Source: Akkermansia sp. (GTDB lineage: Bacteria; Verrucomicrobiota; Verrucomicrobiia; Verrucomicrobiales; Akkermansiaceae). From it: a stretch of DNA of 37,529 bases. The notes under the pieces are model-generated. The model had not been told where the DNA came from and made no database searches. It saw nothing but the letters and a program-made list of their open reading frames with translations. The DNA is taken from positions 1 through 37,529 of the forward strand of contig JAFSFD010000050.1 of NCBI GenBank assembly GCA_017435365.1, given 5' to 3'. Positions 1-7,474 of this stretch are shown here, piece by piece; the stretch's first letter is position 1, and each line of letters opens with the position of its first letter. Made by a program: the position numbers and the translations under genes.

Positions 1-5
1 GGAGC

Positions 6-168
6 CATTATACATGGAGTACAGAATTTGTCAAAGGGCGGATGGCGAAAAAAGGAAAAAGACCCATCATAAACCCATTTAATGATTTATAAAGCACTTA
101 TAAATAATGTGTTATGATTTCTTGCTTTTCACTCATGTCCTCGAAGACGTACCCTTCTCAAAGGGTAT
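6..168 (+). repeat. Direct repeat copy A (163 bp)
   Basis: This stretch matches 2992-3154 base for base with only scattered substitutions and no length change, in the same orientation. The two copies bracket the radical SAM/DegT operon. Both copies end in a short hairpin, TACCCTT-CTCA-AAGGGTA. The sequence diverges right after that hairpin (position 169 onward). Copy A may begin upstream of the window, since similarity starts almost at base 1. I see no coding capacity in it. Confidence 0.9.
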
Positions 169-173
169 AGTTC

Positions 174-210
174 ATCACCCCTCTGGCGAATATGACGTTG
201 GAGGGGTGAT
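174..210 (+). terminator. 10-bp stem-loop upstream of the radical SAM gene
   Basis: ATCACCCCTC (174-183) and GAGGGGTGAT (201-210) form a perfect 10-bp stem with a 17-nt loop, followed by TTATA rather than a real T-run. It could be a weak terminator for an upstream gene or a leader structure for the operon that starts at 253. The sequence does not decide between these. Confidence 0.4.
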
Positions 211-252
211 TTATAACTATCCTCCCAAATCACCCTACAGCAGAATATATAA

Positions 253-1551
253 GTGAAGAGCAAATGGCATCATGATATGCTAATCGCATATAAGGAGCGT
301 TGCCAATTGGCAGAATTCAATACCTCCTATCCTTTGCGTCCGGAACACTGGTCCTCTTATCGCAGCAACGAGTTGCTGACGTTCGGTACGGAGCTCTCTC
401 TCTACCTGCATATACCGTTCTGCCCTCAGTTGTGTTCATTCTGCGAGTATACGCGCATGGCTACGCCCAGGGAAAATTTACAAGCCCATTATGTGCAGAC
501 CATATTGAGAGAGCTGCGTACATTTGGCGAACTTAACCCGCAATTTCAACTAGCCGGGTTCGACATAGGAGGAGGCACTCCCACCGCTCTCAGCACTCAT
601 CTACTAGAGCTATTGCTGCTAGAGTACCGGCAATTTCTGAGCTCAAGAAAACTTGCATCAGATTTTGAGCCAAGTATAGAAAGCACGTTTCAAACTGCAA
701 CAGCGGACAAGCTTCGCGTTATCGGTGCGGCTGGAATAGAGCGCTTATCGTTGGGTGTTCAATCTGCTACAGGCTCCTTACTGCGTGCGCATGCTCGTCT
801 CAATGAATCAGAAGAGCGCATGCTGGAGGTAATAACAACTGCGCATGACTCAGGTATTCAAAAAGTGAACCTGGATTTTATGTATGGCTTGCCAGGTCAA
901 ACTCCTGCGAGCATTCATTCTGACTTGGCGCTTATACAAAGACTATCTCCCGAACAGATAACCCTCTATGAATTGCGGACCAATATGGTTCAATTACCTT
1001 CGGCTTCTGCAGATATGCGCTTTGCTGCTTACAATATCTGGTATCAAGGACTACTGGAGCTTGGGTATTGTGCCCCTTTCGGGAGAAATACTTTCAGTCG
1101 AAATCCAGCCGATGCGGGATGTTCTTCGTATTTGAGAAAACGAATGTTTTACGCCACCCCATATCGTGGATTCGGTATTTCTGCCCAGAGTATGGGACTT
1201 AACGGGATAAGTTACAACAAAGGCAAGGGCCTGGGCGCTGGTAACTTGCGTCAGTGTGTGGAAGAACCGGATTACAGCCCTCAAGATGTCTACCTTCTTT
1301 CTTCAGCTGAATTGGCCGCAAAATATATAGCAGTAGCAGGCTATAGTGGACAGTTCTCTCTGCGGGTTGCGAGCCGTCTATTGGGTTGTGATGCAGCAGA
1401 TTATTATGCTGAGCCTATACTCTTCTGTCAGGAGTGGGAACTGCTCCAGCTGGTCGACGATGATATCCTGCGCATTACCCCGAAAGGGTTCCGCCACATC
1501 GGTGCCGTATTTTCCCTTTTTTACTCGCCTCCATCAGTAACAAATATATGA
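253..1551 (+). CDS. HemN/HemW-type radical SAM enzyme
   Basis: This is a radical SAM enzyme. The 4Fe-4S motif CX3CX2C is at Cys57, Cys61 and Cys64, within the HemN-type context YLHIPFC. A GGGTPT glycine motif follows near residues 106-111. The C-terminal third looks like a HemN_C/winged-helix region. At 432 aa the length fits HemN/HemW relatives. The family is known for oxygen-independent coproporphyrinogen oxidation, heme chaperoning, radical methylation and cyclopropanation. No heme genes lie nearby, so a role in heme synthesis is not supported. The start is uncertain: GTG at 253 has no clear ribosome site, and ATG at 277 is an alternative. It overlaps the next gene by 4 nt (ATGA), so the two are almost certainly one operon. 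Confidence 0.85.
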   Translation: MKSKWHHDMLIAYKERCQLAEFNTSYPLRPEHWSSYRSNELLTFGTELSLYLHIPFCPQLCSFCEYTRMATPRENLQAHYVQTILRELRTFGELNPQFQLAGFDIGGGTPTALSTHLLELLLLEYRQFLSSRKLASDFEPSIESTFQTATADKLRVIGAAGIERLSLGVQSATGSLLRAHARLNESEERMLEVITTAHDSGIQKVNLDFMYGLPGQTPASIHSDLALIQRLSPEQITLYELRTNMVQLPSASADMRFAAYNIWYQGLLELGYCAPFGRNTFSRNPADAGCSSYLRKRMFYATPYRGFGISAQSMGLNGISYNKGKGLGAGNLRQCVEEPDYSPQDVYLLSSAELAAKYIAVAGYSGQFSLRVASRLLGCDAADYYAEPILFCQEWELLQLVDDDILRITPKGFRHIGAVFSLFYSPPSVTNI

Positions 1552-2690
1552 ACTACCGCTATCCCTGCACTGGTTATATCCCCATGAGTGGGTTTGGTAA
1601 TTGGCTTGAGCAAGAATGTAGTGAGCCCCGTCACAACATAAATGCATTTTCTCGAGAACTGCGAGAACGATTCAATGTTTCTTGGGTGGTGCCTGTTAAT
1701 TCTGGGTCATCCGCAAACTTGGTAGCTGCTATTGCACTTGCTGAAAAAGTGCGACAGCAGGGAAAGCCGCTCACAGCTGCAATTTGCGCCTTTACATTTC
1801 CAACCACTGTAAGTGCATTGTTGCTAGCCGGTTTTGAACTTACTGTTATCGATACAGAAGAGAATGGATTCAATATCTCTTTCCTTGCATTACAGAACAT
1901 GGATATAATGCCCTCTGTATTGGCCATCACCCATTTTCTCGGCTTTCCCTGTGAGGTGGAGCAAATTTGCAATCTGGCACATGCTCGCGGTTCATATGTT
2001 CTGCAAGATGCTTGTGAAACGCTTGGCCTTCAAGTCAACAATCGGCCCATTCACCAGTATGGAGACTTGACCACTTGGTCATTTTACCATCCTCACCATC
2101 TATCATCCTATGGTGGAGGTGCGGTACTCAGTCATACAGAGGAAGACTATCTGCTTACCGATAGTGTAGCCCATTGGGGGCGAGCTTGTCGCTGTCACAT
2201 CTCCCCGGATAGCTGCTGTGTGCCGCAAGGCCCGGCTCATCAATTCACCTACGAGCGCCTGGGCCTCAATGTTGAAATGTCAGAGCTCAATGCTTGTTTC
2301 GGGCGGTGGCAATTAAGGCAATGGAATGAAATCGAACGCGAGAGATGCCTCCGTTATCAGTTGCTCTATGATACATTGTCTGATTTATCCATGTCTCGAG
2401 TTTGGCTCAGTCCTCAGAACGCTGCATCCCCCTTCGTCTTTCCGATACAGTTGACGGATGGAAGAACTTTGAATGATATATATCCGAAATTAAAGGCTGA
2501 AAGCATAGAAATACGCACCCTCATGGGCGGAGTATGTTGTGATCAGCCTGCTTTTACCCATTTGTCCGCCCCGCTTCCCTGCGCCCGAGAACTGGCACGA
2601 ACCACCTTCTTTGTGGGTATCCACCATACTCTCCCGATGGAGAATGTGCAACATGTCGCAGCCCGTTTGCGTTACCATATAGCAAATTAG
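1548..2690 (+). CDS. DegT-fold PLP/PMP protein with E1 (RfbH/AscC)-type [2Fe-2S] motif
   Basis: This is a DegT/DnrJ/EryC1/StrS-fold protein of 380 aa. The usual PLP-binding lysine position reads SFYHPHHLSSYGGG, with His183 in its place. That His replacement is the hallmark of the PMP-dependent 3-dehydrases (E1/AscC/RfbH, ColD). Cys156, Cys214, Cys216 and Cys224 reproduce the spacing C-X57-C-X1-C-X7-C described for the [2Fe-2S] cluster of Yersinia E1. His183 lies 27 residues after Cys156, as His220 does after Cys193 in E1. SGSSAN (52-57) is the phosphate-binding loop. The protein is shorter than E1 (about 437 aa), mostly at the N-terminus. E1 normally works with a flavin/iron-sulfur reductase (E3/AscD). 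None is visible here, and the radical SAM gene fills the partner position. The substrate is unknown. Confidence 0.85.
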   Translation: MNYRYPCTGYIPMSGFGNWLEQECSEPRHNINAFSRELRERFNVSWVVPVNSGSSANLVAAIALAEKVRQQGKPLTAAICAFTFPTTVSALLLAGFELTVIDTEENGFNISFLALQNMDIMPSVLAITHFLGFPCEVEQICNLAHARGSYVLQDACETLGLQVNNRPIHQYGDLTTWSFYHPHHLSSYGGGAVLSHTEEDYLLTDSVAHWGRACRCHISPDSCCVPQGPAHQFTYERLGLNVEMSELNACFGRWQLRQWNEIERERCLRYQLLYDTLSDLSMSRVWLSPQNAASPFVFPIQLTDGRTLNDIYPKLKAESIEIRTLMGGVCCDQPAFTHLSAPLPCARELARTTFFVGIHHTLPMENVQHVAARLRYHIAN

Positions 2691-2779
2691 CCTGTTTCGC
2701 GTATTCAATCTGGGCTCCTTTTGATTGTTCAAAACAGAAAAACAAAATGATTATGAGTCAGGTGCCTATTTGCCCTTAA

Positions 2780-2830
2780 AAACGACTACACGACTTGCAA
2801 TCCGAATTACAGAGTGTGGTTCGTTTTTTT
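2780..2830 (+). terminator. Terminator of the radical SAM/DegT operon
   Basis: AACGACTACAC pairs imperfectly with GTGTGGTTCGTT across a 20-odd-nt loop, and the stem runs into seven Ts. It lies 90 nt after the DegT stop codon. The shape fits a rho-independent terminator with a bulge. Confidence 0.55.
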
Positions 2831-2921
2831 GTACCCGGACGCATTCCTCAATTATAGTAGAAGAGACTTAAGGGGGGACGCATAATTCGTCAATCGTCAA
2901 TTGTACTTCGTCAATACAAAA

Positions 2922-2981
2922 CGCCCTCCCCATGTGCGCAGTTGAAGGAATCAACGGATTCCAACCCTAAGCGGGGGAGGT
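2922..2981. repeat. Bulged long hairpin before direct repeat copy B
   Basis: The outer arms CCTCCCC and GGGGAGG enclose an inner arm pair, GTTG...GAATC with GATTC...CAAC, which leaves a large bulged hairpin. It sits immediately upstream of direct repeat copy B. The form recalls folded recombination sites, but no integron core site consensus is present. Confidence 0.5.
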
Positions 2982-2991
2982 TATCTGCACT

Positions 2992-3154
2992 CATTATACA
3001 TATGGTACGGATTTTGTCAAGGGGTGGATGGCGAAAAAAGGAAAAAGACCCATCATAAACCCATTTAATGATTTATAAGGCACTTATAAATGATGTGGTA
3101 TGATTTCTTGCTTTTCATTCATATCCTCGGAGACGTACCCTTCTCAAAGGGTAT
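2992..3154 (+). repeat. Direct repeat copy B (163 bp)
   Basis: This is the second copy of the repeat at 6-168, in the same orientation, colinear and without gaps. It ends at the same TACCCTT/AAGGGTA hairpin. The flanks of the two copies are unrelated, so the repeat boundaries are sharp on the right side. Confidence 0.9.
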
Positions 3155-3161
3155 TCACCGA

Positions 3162-3199
3162 GCCTGCTTTCCGACACAATTTGGAAAGCGGGCTTTTTT
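3162..3199 (+). terminator. Rho-independent terminator
   Basis: GCCTGCTTTCC (3162-3172) pairs with GGAAAGCGGGC (3183-3193) and is followed by six Ts. It sits 8 bases after direct repeat copy B. It would end any transcript coming through the cassette. Confidence 0.75.
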
Positions 3200-3249
3200 A
3201 GTTTATCGCCCTATATTTCTTGGGGCAAGCTCCCCCAAAAAATAAATAA

Positions 3250-3477
3250 ATGCCACAAGAAATCTCACCTTCCGACACGACAAGAGCGGCAGCCTTTGAA
3301 CTGTGGATGCAAGCTCCGAATCCCATGGTTGCGTTCTTTAAGACTTTGGACGTAACGCGGCTTGTCAAACTTTCCGGGAAAAAGCACCTGAAGTTCAATA
3401 TGCTGTTGAATTACTGCATTGGCAGGGCAGCTGTGGGCATTATTGCTCCGGCAATAGTAAATGTCGGTTATTTTTGA
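3250..3477 (+). pseudogene. Chloramphenicol acetyltransferase-like N-terminal fragment
   Basis: The 75-aa frame reads like the first 60 residues of a CatA-type acetyltransferase: an FELWMQAPNP segment, then DVTRLVKLSGKKHLKFNMLL. Similarity stops near base 3430. The catalytic HHAxxDG region and the rest of the trimer fold, roughly 150 residues, are missing. The lost part is replaced by the end of an IS630-type remnant on the opposite strand. It is a non-functional remnant and should not be read as a resistance gene. Confidence 0.65.
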
Positions 3478-3742
3478 GCATAGGAAACACTCTTCTTTTT
3501 GAAGAGATTTGCCATTTTTGTCTTGTTTTTCTGATTATCTTCCATGTGTTCGCGCATCTGTTGTGCAAGTTCCTTTTTATTTTTTGCCGGCTCTCTTTGC
3601 CCAATCGCTCTTTTTAGGTCGGCGTTAACCAATTCATCAGGATTGAGTTCGGGCGAATAGGCAGGTAAATAAAAAAGGAATCTTTATGAGCCTCGCGTTC
3701 CGCCTTGGTCATCGATTTGAGATTGAACTGTTCTTTTGCCAT
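3468..3742 (-). pseudogene. IS630-family transposase remnant
   Basis: Read on the minus strand, 3468 to about 3680 encodes FYLPAYSPELNPDELVNADLK and a Lys/Gln-rich tail ending at TAA. This is the C-terminal part of an IS630/Tc1-type DDE transposase, with the last Asp/Glu motif in SPELNPDE. A separate minus-strand frame starts at an ATG (3742) and reads MAKEQFNLKSMTKAEREAHK, but it is out of frame with the C-terminal part. The first two catalytic regions are absent. The element is therefore deleted and frameshifted. It interrupts the chloramphenicol acetyltransferase remnant. Confidence 0.7.
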
Positions 3743-3846
3743 GACGGAGGTATTATACCACAGCTATATACCTTTGCTAAGTCAATAACGCAATGAGGCG
3801 CCAATTTCATGGCGGCTCATGCAAATAAAGGATATCGGCAAGCTCT

Positions 3847-4884
3847 TTAACTATTCCCCGGTAAGGGAGGAGGCGTTCTTTCCGCTATTTCTTGTTTTTC
3901 TTCTTCTGCGGCTCCAACAAGGGGATCCGATGTATCAGTTCCCGTATCGGATGTAATCGTAAGGTCTGCTTCTGATGTTTCCGGAGATGATTCCTTCCCC
4001 TTACTCAGTAGTTCCTTGAAGCTGGTTGACCATTCGGTAAGCTTGCCATACAAGTCGATAGCTGGAGGCGCTGCTTCTGCCAATGCCATATAGCGATGAA
4101 CCATTTTTACCATAATCCAACTATCCACAAAAGCGTATTTGATGCTCCACGCCAACATGAGAGAGAGGATGAATGCAATAAATCCGTTCCATTCCATGGC
4201 TCTGAAGCCAAGTCCCATGATAACAAACAGAATCAAGGTAATAACGATGACGGCACAGAACACAACCAGCATAATCCAAGCTGCGTTCTTGAGTAGCTCC
4301 TTCCAATTTTGGGCGTACAGCACTACACCATCTGCCGCATTGCGGTAAGGGTTTGCATCTTGCCTGTAGAAAGTGTAGCATAAGCAGCATTCGTCAATGT
4401 AACCCAATGACAACTCCAGAAAATAGTCGATAAGTTTCTGAACTTTCTCACCGCCGGGAATCATACTCAATATGCCTCCGGTCAGTTTTCCAAGCATGCG
4501 TTGAATCTGTTTCACCGCCCGAGCTACAAGTTTATCTATCCCGAAGTATACGTTTGCGGTACCAAAACGCTCCAGAACCATTCGTTTACCGGATGTTATA
4601 GGTGCTGTCGGTATTTCCCCTGTGCGGAAACTTTCTGCAATAACAGCAACATGTCCGGCCTTGACCATGTAGCCTAAGTAATGATTCATCAAGAAATTTA
4701 CCAGACCTATGCAGCCGAGCCAAACCATCAGCATAATGGCGAATACCCCCTCACTATTGAACAATACGCCAATACCCAGCAGAATGCCCAGCAAAACAGC
4801 GTCAATGATAATGTTCAAAACGCCCAGCCCCAGTTTCAGCCAGCAAAACGAAAGTGTTCGAAAAAATATCGAATTAGTAGTCAT
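3847..4884 (-). CDS. Polytopic membrane protein of unknown function
   Basis: This is a 345-aa membrane protein with four obvious hydrophobic segments: about residues 19-43 and 49-72, then about 202-230 and 235-255. They are separated by a central soluble or amphipathic part that includes CCLCY and NPYRNAADGVVLYAQNW. The C-terminal 50 residues are Ser/Thr/Glu-rich and end in TPPPLPGNS, a likely disordered cytoplasmic tail. I do not recognise the family. The start was set at 4884 because a strong AAAGGAGG site lies just upstream, and the longer frame begins inside the upstream gene's terminator. It follows the TRL lipoprotein gene in the same direction, with that terminator between them. Confidence 0.8.
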   Translation of the reverse strand: MTTNSIFFRTLSFCWLKLGLGVLNIIIDAVLLGILLGIGVLFNSEGVFAIMLMVWLGCIGLVNFLMNHYLGYMVKAGHVAVIAESFRTGEIPTAPITSGKRMVLERFGTANVYFGIDKLVARAVKQIQRMLGKLTGGILSMIPGGEKVQKLIDYFLELSLGYIDECCLCYTFYRQDANPYRNAADGVVLYAQNWKELLKNAAWIMLVVFCAVIVITLILFVIMGLGFRAMEWNGFIAFILSLMLAWSIKYAFVDSWIMVKMVHRYMALAEAAPPAIDLYGKLTEWSTSFKELLSKGKESSPETSEADLTITSDTGTDTSDPLVGAAEEEKQEIAERTPPPLPGNS

Positions 4885-4902
4885 GTTTCCTCCTTTCCTG
4901 TG

Positions 4903-4939
4903 AAAAAATCCCATAGAGGGTTGAAGCTCTATGGGATTT
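4903..4939 (-). terminator. Terminator between the lipoprotein and membrane protein genes
   Basis: On the minus strand AAATCCCATAGAG pairs with CTCTATGGGATTT around an 8-nt loop and runs into a stretch of six Ts. It ends the TRL lipoprotein transcript, or reduces read-through into the membrane protein gene. Confidence 0.85.
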
Positions 4940-4963
4940 GTAGGTCATTTGTTTCGGTGTGTT

Positions 4964-5272
4964 TTAGTTACCACGCACCGTGGTCTTGTATGTAGTGATG
5001 ATACCCAAAACACTCTTGATTTCTTCATCCACAGAGCTCACAGAACTAATGCCACCATTTCTTTTGGCTGTTGCGATGGACGCATCTCCGGTAGCAATAA
5101 GTCCGAGATACGTAGTTGACGTGGCAACACCAACGCGAGAACCGCCTCCGGAGCTAGCTGCCACAGGAGCCTTGACATCTGTATAAATAGCACCTACACG
5201 AGGCGCACCACAGCTGCTTAATACTACCGCTATTGCAGCGGCCAGAAGTGTAGAAGTAAGTTTGGTCTTCAT
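4964..5272 (-). CDS. TRL-like family lipoprotein
   Basis: This is a 102-aa predicted lipoprotein. The signal peptide is followed by the lipobox LSSC (Cys20). The mature part reads GAIYTDVKAPVAASS, then VGVATSTTYLGLIATGDASI and ends VLGIITTYKTTVRG. This matches the short TRL-like family, whose members are small exported lipoproteins of unknown function. The length is normal for the family. It has its own promoter (5344-5372) and terminator (4903-4939), so it is probably a single-gene unit. Confidence 0.85.
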   Translation of the reverse strand: MKTKLTSTLLAAAIAVVLSSCGAPRVGAIYTDVKAPVAASSGGGSRVGVATSTTYLGLIATGDASIATAKRNGGISSVSSVDEEIKSVLGIITTYKTTVRGN

Positions 5273-5343
5273 GTACTGTGTTTTCTATTGGTTTGGTTGT
5301 TTCTATAGCCACTCCGATGTACTCAGAGCAACATTGTACCTAT

Positions 5344-5372
5344 AACATACAGCATTCTGTATGCTGTAGCAA
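5344..5372 (-). promoter_or_regulatory. Sigma-70-type promoter with palindromic spacer, for the TRL lipoprotein
   Basis: On the minus strand there is TTGCTA, a 17-bp spacer, then TATGTT. The spacer itself is the palindrome CAGCATACAGAATGCTG (arms CAGCAT/ATGCTG, positions 5350-5366). A palindrome filling the spacer is a classic operator position for a dimeric repressor or a MerR-type activator. The predicted leader is about 65 nt. Confidence 0.5.
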
Positions 5373-5484
5373 GTAAAAAGTAGGAATTAACGCAAAATAA
5401 ATACATTTTAGCCACATAAGGAAACAGCCGTTAAGCTAAAATTTGTTTTTTTGATGGAGTGTAACCTCTTGATTTTTCAGAATT

Positions 5485-5577
5485 ATGCATACCTACAGCA
5501 TACAGAAAGCTGAAGCAATGGCACGGGCGCAAGCGGATAAGATGAAACTTGCCGCCAAGGGGGGCAATGCCGCTTGA
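5485..5577 (+). CDS. Possible 30-aa leader peptide before the recombinase
   Basis: ATG at 5485 opens a 30-codon frame, MHTYSIQKAEAMARAQADKM and ten further residues. Its stop codon overlaps the ATG of the recombinase fragment (5567). The peptide is basic and Ala-rich. The overlap suggests translational coupling, but the downstream gene is dead, so this may be only a relic. The palindrome-related sequence at 5496-5512 lies inside it. Confidence 0.3.
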   Translation: MHTYSIQKAEAMARAQADKMKLAAKGGNAA

Positions 5578-6170
5578 TAAGCTGGTGGATTCTGTGCGAA
5601 GCGCGGCGGAGCAAGCCGGTATGGGCGGAGAGATGCCTTCTCTCCGGGAATACCTGGACGCATTCCCCCGCACCGCGTCTGATGGTCGGAGATTAACCGC
5701 CGCCGTGCGTTCACTGTGTTCCTGGAGTTCTTGGGCGCGAAGTCTGACCGGCGCCTAGACTTGGTGACGGTGGCTGATTGTGAGGGCTTTTGCCGGTGGG
5801 CGTTGGAGCATTGGAGCCGTGGAACGGTGGAACGCCACAAGCACGCGCTGGGGCACGCTTTCCGTAGAGCTGTGGAGATTGATGACCTGATGTGGAAGAA
5901 TCCCATGCGTGCCGTGAGTCTGCCCGCCGTGGCGTCGGCGGTGTGTCCTGAACGCGGGGCAGATAAGCAAAAGCGGTTGCCGTTCACCTTGGCAGAGATT
6001 CACCGGCTGATTCATGAGCTGCCCGCTCCCTGGTGTGATATGGTGGCCGTGAGCTGGTATACCGGCGGGCTGCGTTTATCGGATGTCTGCCTGATGCGCT
6101 GGGCAAGCATTGATTGGGCGGGCGGTTATATCAGCCTGGTGGAGAAAAAGACCAGAAAGGAGCGTTGCCA
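5567..6170 (+). pseudogene. Tyrosine recombinase, frameshifted and truncated
   Basis: A good ribosome site (AAGGGGGG) precedes ATG 5567. The first part encodes a core-binding-type N-terminus (SLREYLDAF). It loses frame near 5680-5715 and resumes in another frame as FLEFLGAKSDRRLDLVTV. The catalytic domain is recognisable in PFTLAEIHRLIHELP and the first-Arg motif YTGGLRLSDV. Similarity stops about 35 residues later near KKTRK. The HxxR, H/W and catalytic Tyr regions are absent. At least one frameshift and a 3' deletion make it inactive. Past about 6150-6180 the DNA belongs to the convergent membrane protein gene. Confidence 0.8.
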
Positions 6171-6537
6171 GAAGGGGAATGGCGAGGCAGAGGTAGCCTA
6201 TGGTGACATTTCGCCCCCAGAGGAAGAAGTACAGAGGAAGCAGCAGGAGACCCCAGAATAGCCAGGAATCCAGCATATCGACATCATAGGCCGTTTCTCC
6301 GTCTATGATAAGTCCTGGGTGCAGGAGCCTGCACAGCCATGCGCCAAGCTGCAGGGGCAGATGTTGTTCAATCTGCATCGTTCTCCCATCAATGATGAAT
6401 ATCAGGAGGTGGGCCATAAAGGCCACGATGACCTTGCAGGTGTAGCTGAGTAGCGGGATGACTCTTCGAACATTCATGGCTTCATATAAATGCGGCTTGA
6501 GAAGATTTTTCAGGTGCCTGCGGTCATCTGCACTCAT
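6076..6537 (-). CDS. Small membrane protein, unknown, C-terminus at the recombinase junction
   Basis: This is a 153-aa frame with hydrophobic segments at about residues 31-50 and 91-107, then 114-130. ATG at 6537 overlaps the end of the upstream gene by 14 nt (ATGAGTGCAGATGA), so translation is probably coupled. The last 20-30 residues are read antisense through the recombinase remnant, which suggests the native C-terminus was replaced or extended when that element arrived. No family recognised. Confidence 0.6.
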   Translation of the reverse strand: MSADDRRHLKNLLKPHLYEAMNVRRVIPLLSYTCKVIVAFMAHLLIFIIDGRTMQIEQHLPLQLGAWLCRLLHPGLIIDGETAYDVDMLDSWLFWGLLLLPLYFFLWGRNVTIGYLCLAIPLLATLLSGLFLHQADITARPINACPAHQADIR

Positions 6538-7474
6538 GCCTTTGCTGCATCATGCGGCAGATGGCATGGTGGATTCGCTTTTCATTTCGGGCGCTTTCGC
6601 TGTTGACGAGGGAATTACCTGTTTTCATGAGCACTATCCACCCCAGGGGAATGCCGTTCACCAGAAAGAACATGATGGCCGCGCCCGGAATCTTCCTGCT
6701 GAGCGGGTAGCCTTCGGGAAAATCCCACAGCAGGAGAGCAATGAAGTATATGATGGTAATAACCACGAAGGCGCATTTTGCCACTGGTGCCTCCAGAAAG
6801 AACTTTTCATGCGGCCTCGGGGGAAAGATATCCGGGTCGACGCTGGGCAGGCCGGTCTGCTCATCTATCGCATAAGATTTGATGTTCTGCAAATCTGAGT
6901 CATTCAAAGTGGCTCCATTATATGCAGGCATGAAACATAAATAGCGGGCAGCCAGGGCGATGACCATCAGCTGCTCTTCAGTCGGCCTGGCAAGGAGGAC
7001 CTTTTCATCCACTCCTGATAACAAGGGATAGAGCCCATCGGTGGGGGGGATAAGCCAATGGTGCCTTCTCATGATGGAGCTGTAGATGCTCCCGCGGGTG
7101 ATGAGCAAATCGCCCCAGAGGGCATAAGCATGTGATTGGGAAGCACTCAGCCCCTGGCGGTAGGCCCAGGTGGTGCGCCGACGTGAGGAATCCCGGAGCA
7201 ACAGCAGCATGGGGTGCCCGCTCGCGTCGACTACCTCCAGCTCGCCCGATTCCTGAGCCTTGTATGTTCCCAGAACCTGCTGATTGAATAGGAGCTCGCC
7301 TTGGTGTTCGGTGGCGCCCATTCCGCCGAAGGCCAAGGTGTCGGAAGACGTGCTCACCGTCAGCGTATCGGTAGCTTCATCATAGGCCGCGAGTCCGTAT
7401 CTCTGCCCCGTTGCGGTGATGATATTGCCCCGCCAGTGCTCTGAGCGATAAGTACCTATGATTTCAAGAAGCAT
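6524..7474 (-). CDS. Unknown protein with C-terminal membrane hairpin
   Basis: This 316-aa protein has a soluble N-terminal part rich in short beta-strand-like segments (LEVVDASGHPMLLLLRD). About residues 229-250 and 260-282 form two membrane segments near the C-terminus. No signal peptide is evident. I recognise no domain. It is the first gene of a two-gene unit with the small membrane protein at 6076. Together they could form a membrane-bound complex, but this rests only on the 14-nt overlap. Confidence 0.7.
   Translation of the reverse strand: MLLEIIGTYRSEHWRGNIITATGQRYGLAAYDEATDTLTVSTSSDTLAFGGMGATEHQGELLFNQQVLGTYKAQESGELEVVDASGHPMLLLLRDSSRRRTTWAYRQGLSASQSHAYALWGDLLITRGSIYSSIMRRHHWLIPPTDGLYPLLSGVDEKVLLARPTEEQLMVIALAARYLCFMPAYNGATLNDSDLQNIKSYAIDEQTGLPSVDPDIFPPRPHEKFFLEAPVAKCAFVVITIIYFIALLLWDFPEGYPLSRKIPGAAIMFFLVNGIPLGWIVLMKTGNSLVNSESARNEKRIHHAICRMMQQRHECR

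Noticed and set aside
3250..3477. Functional chloramphenicol resistance gene
   Set aside because: Only the N-terminal quarter is present, and the catalytic His region is absent.
4885..4914. Longer start for the membrane protein (MGFFHRKGGN)
   Set aside because: That start lies inside the upstream terminator, while a strong ribosome site precedes the ATG at 4884.
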